From Candidatus Babelota bacterium (lineage in GTDB: Bacteria; Babelota; Babeliae; Babelales; Babelaceae), in contig PRDV01000077.1 in assembly GCA_003174035.1 (NCBI GenBank), forward strand, positions 1 to 5,282: a stretch of DNA of 5,282 nt, given 5' to 3'. Of this stretch, positions 3,949 to 5,282 are shown piece after piece; position 1 is the stretch's first letter, and every line of letters starts with the position of its first letter. Position numbers and translations under genes: made by a program. A model generated the notes under the pieces. The model was not told where the DNA came from. It did not search any database and saw nothing but the letters and a program-made list of their open reading frames with translations.

Positions 3949-5282
3949 ATGAACATTTTAGATTATAGTACCTATTCAGTTAAACAGTTAGAAGATACTT
4001 TTAACACCTCGCTTACTACGGGGCTTTCTCAGAACCAAGTAGCTGATAGCGCAAAAAAATACGGAAAAAATGATATTAAAGATCATCCCTTTTCATGGTT
4101 ATCGCTATTGGCTTCTCAATTCAACTCACCCTTTACCTATCTTCTCATTGTCGCTGCACTCATATCGCTCGTATTAAAAGATCTTTCCAATGCCATAATC
4201 ATTGCCGCTATTGTCATAGTGAACGGCCTTTTGAGCTTTTTTCAAGAATATCGCGCAGAGCAAGCATTAAAACTCCTTAAAAGTCACTTAATAGAACAAA
4301 CAACCGTTTTGCGTGGTGGCAAACACCTCAAAATTGATAGCAAAGATCTCGTTCCGGGTGATATTATTATCCTTGAGCCAGGAGACGATATTCCCGCAGA
4401 TGTACGCTTTATAGAGGGAACAGTTACCGTAAATGAATCGATTTTAACAGGTGAATCAGTAGCCATTAAAAAAGAGAGCTCTGCGCTTCCCGCAACACCA
4501 CATGATATATATGGGGCCTCCAATAGTGGCTTTTTTGGCACAACTATTGAGACCGGCACCGCTACCGCTTTGGTCATTGCAACGGGAGCTCAAACAAGGT
4601 TTGGGGGCATTAGCCAATTGACCTTGCAAACAGTACGCCATAGCGATTTTCAAAAGAGGCTCAATCAACTCACCACATTTCTGCTTGCGGTCACTGCCAT
4701 TACCCTTGTGGCACTGTTTTTGGTGCATCTGCTTATTAAGGGCTCTCAAACAGATATGGTGCAATTGCTCTTATTTTCGCTCGCTATTGCTCTCGGGCTT
4801 ACCCCAGAAGGATTGCCTACGGTTATTACTTTCGCTCTTTCAAAAGGGGCTTTACAACTTGCACACCATAATGTTGTAGTAAAGAGACTTTCCTCTATTG
4901 AAGATCTTGGAGCTATTACGATTTTGTGTACCGATAAAACGGGGACCCTTACCGAGAATAAGCTTACCGTGAGTGCAATGTATGAGCAACCAGGAGAACA
5001 TGTTCTCCATTATGCGCTTCTCGCATCCATGAAAAAAGAGGAAATGCTCGACCCCTTTGACCGTGCGATACTGCAAAAAGCTTCACCCGAAGAACAAAAG
5101 GAAGCTGCTACCTATCAATTCGTAAGCGCAATTCCTTTTGACCCCTTTAGAAAGCGGACCACCACCGTAGTGGCTCATGGTAATGAGCATATCATTGTAA
5201 GTCGTGGATCACTCGAAGAGATTCTACACCTTTGTACACCACTCAATACTGAAGAAATAGAAGCATGGGAAAAACAACAAGG
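3949..5282 (+). CDS. Cation-translocating P-type ATPase (MgtA/Ca2+-ATPase-like), 3' end beyond window
   Basis: The frame is open for 444 codons from the ATG at 3949 to the right edge, which covers roughly the first half of a typical P-type ATPase. AAAGGA (3938-3943) is the ribosome-binding site, 5 nt upstream. The N-terminus has the cation-ATPase signature GLSQNQVADSAKKYGKNDI (about 25-43). Membrane segments are predicted at about 62-76, 82-98, 243-264 and 272-294. The actuator domain carries LVPGDII (134-140) and TGES (167-170). The fourth segment carries LTPEGLP (284-290), the ion-binding proline region. The phosphorylation motif CTDKTGT (327-333) has the acceptor Asp at 329. The nucleotide domain begins after about 340 and includes DPFDRAIL and FDPFRKR. 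The enzyme hydrolyses ATP to move cations across the cytoplasmic membrane. LTPE resembles Mg2+ transporters (MgtA, P3B), while PEGLP is typical of P2 pumps, so Mg2+ or Ca2+ cannot be decided. The usual KGAxE lysine is Arg here (SRGSLEE, Arg419). Confidence 0.92.
   Translation, partial: MNILDYSTYSVKQLEDTFNTSLTTGLSQNQVADSAKKYGKNDIKDHPFSWLSLLASQFNSPFTYLLIVAALISLVLKDLSNAIIIAAIVIVNGLLSFFQEYRAEQALKLLKSHLIEQTTVLRGGKHLKIDSKDLVPGDIIILEPGDDIPADVRFIEGTVTVNESILTGESVAIKKESSALPATPHDIYGASNSGFFGTTIETGTATALVIATGAQTRFGGISQLTLQTVRHSDFQKRLNQLTTFLLAVTAITLVALFLVHLLIKGSQTDMVQLLLFSLAIALGLTPEGLPTVITFALSKGALQLAHHNVVVKRLSSIEDLGAITILCTDKTGTLTENKLTVSAMYEQPGEHVLHYALLASMKKEEMLDPFDRAILQKASPEEQKEAATYQFVSAIPFDPFRKRTTTVVAHGNEHIIVSRGSLEEILHLCTPLNTEEIEAWEKQQ

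Noticed and set aside
4993..5008. Perfect 16-bp palindrome GGAGAACATGTTCTCC
   Set aside because: It lies inside the nucleotide-binding domain coding sequence of the ATPase with no promoter nearby. It looks operator-like but nothing supports a regulatory role.

Overview
The window looks like a piece of a moderately AT-rich bacterial chromosome with a Gram-negative style of gene organisation. A DciA-family replication protein and a cation-pumping P-type ATPase are recognisable by family motifs. The other three proteins are not recognisable, and two of these carry clear Sec signal peptides. Lineage-restricted secreted proteins beside housekeeping genes are typical of poorly characterised, host-associated or candidate phyla (Candidatus Dependentiae/TM6 would fit the style). 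That placement is inference from general character, not from any marker gene.

Layout. Positions 1-1038 hold a leftward pair: an unrecognised 179-codon gene (499-1038) followed 42 bp later by the DUF721/DciA gene (start at 456, running off the left edge). The left edge itself is a perfect 20-bp palindrome lying in frame within the DciA reading frame. Positions 1039-1389 are a divergent, AT-rich intergenic region. It holds a leftward -10 box, a short operator-like palindrome, an intrinsic terminator pointing left with no obvious gene to serve, and two collinear partial copies of a roughly 70-bp promoter/leader segment. Positions 1390-3845 hold a rightward two-gene unit (38 bp apart) encoding two exported proteins of unknown function. 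The first has a Pro-rich linker and one internal hydrophobic segment. The second has a long Gly/Ile/Ala-rich, glycine-zipper-like segment built partly by tandem repetition. Immediately after its stop codon lies a perfect 17-bp-stem hairpin with a pyrimidine-rich loop and no T-tract. From 3949 to the right edge is the first half or so of a P-type ATPase with the TGES, LTPEGLP and CTDKTGT motifs.

How they may work together: the leftward pair is probably one transcript, in which DciA assists loading or function of the replicative helicase. The two secreted proteins are probably co-expressed and act in the envelope or outside the cell; the zipper-like segment suggests membrane association or oligomerisation. 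The P-type ATPase appears to be a separate unit concerned with metal-ion transport. No tRNA, rRNA, CRISPR array or insertion sequence was seen.
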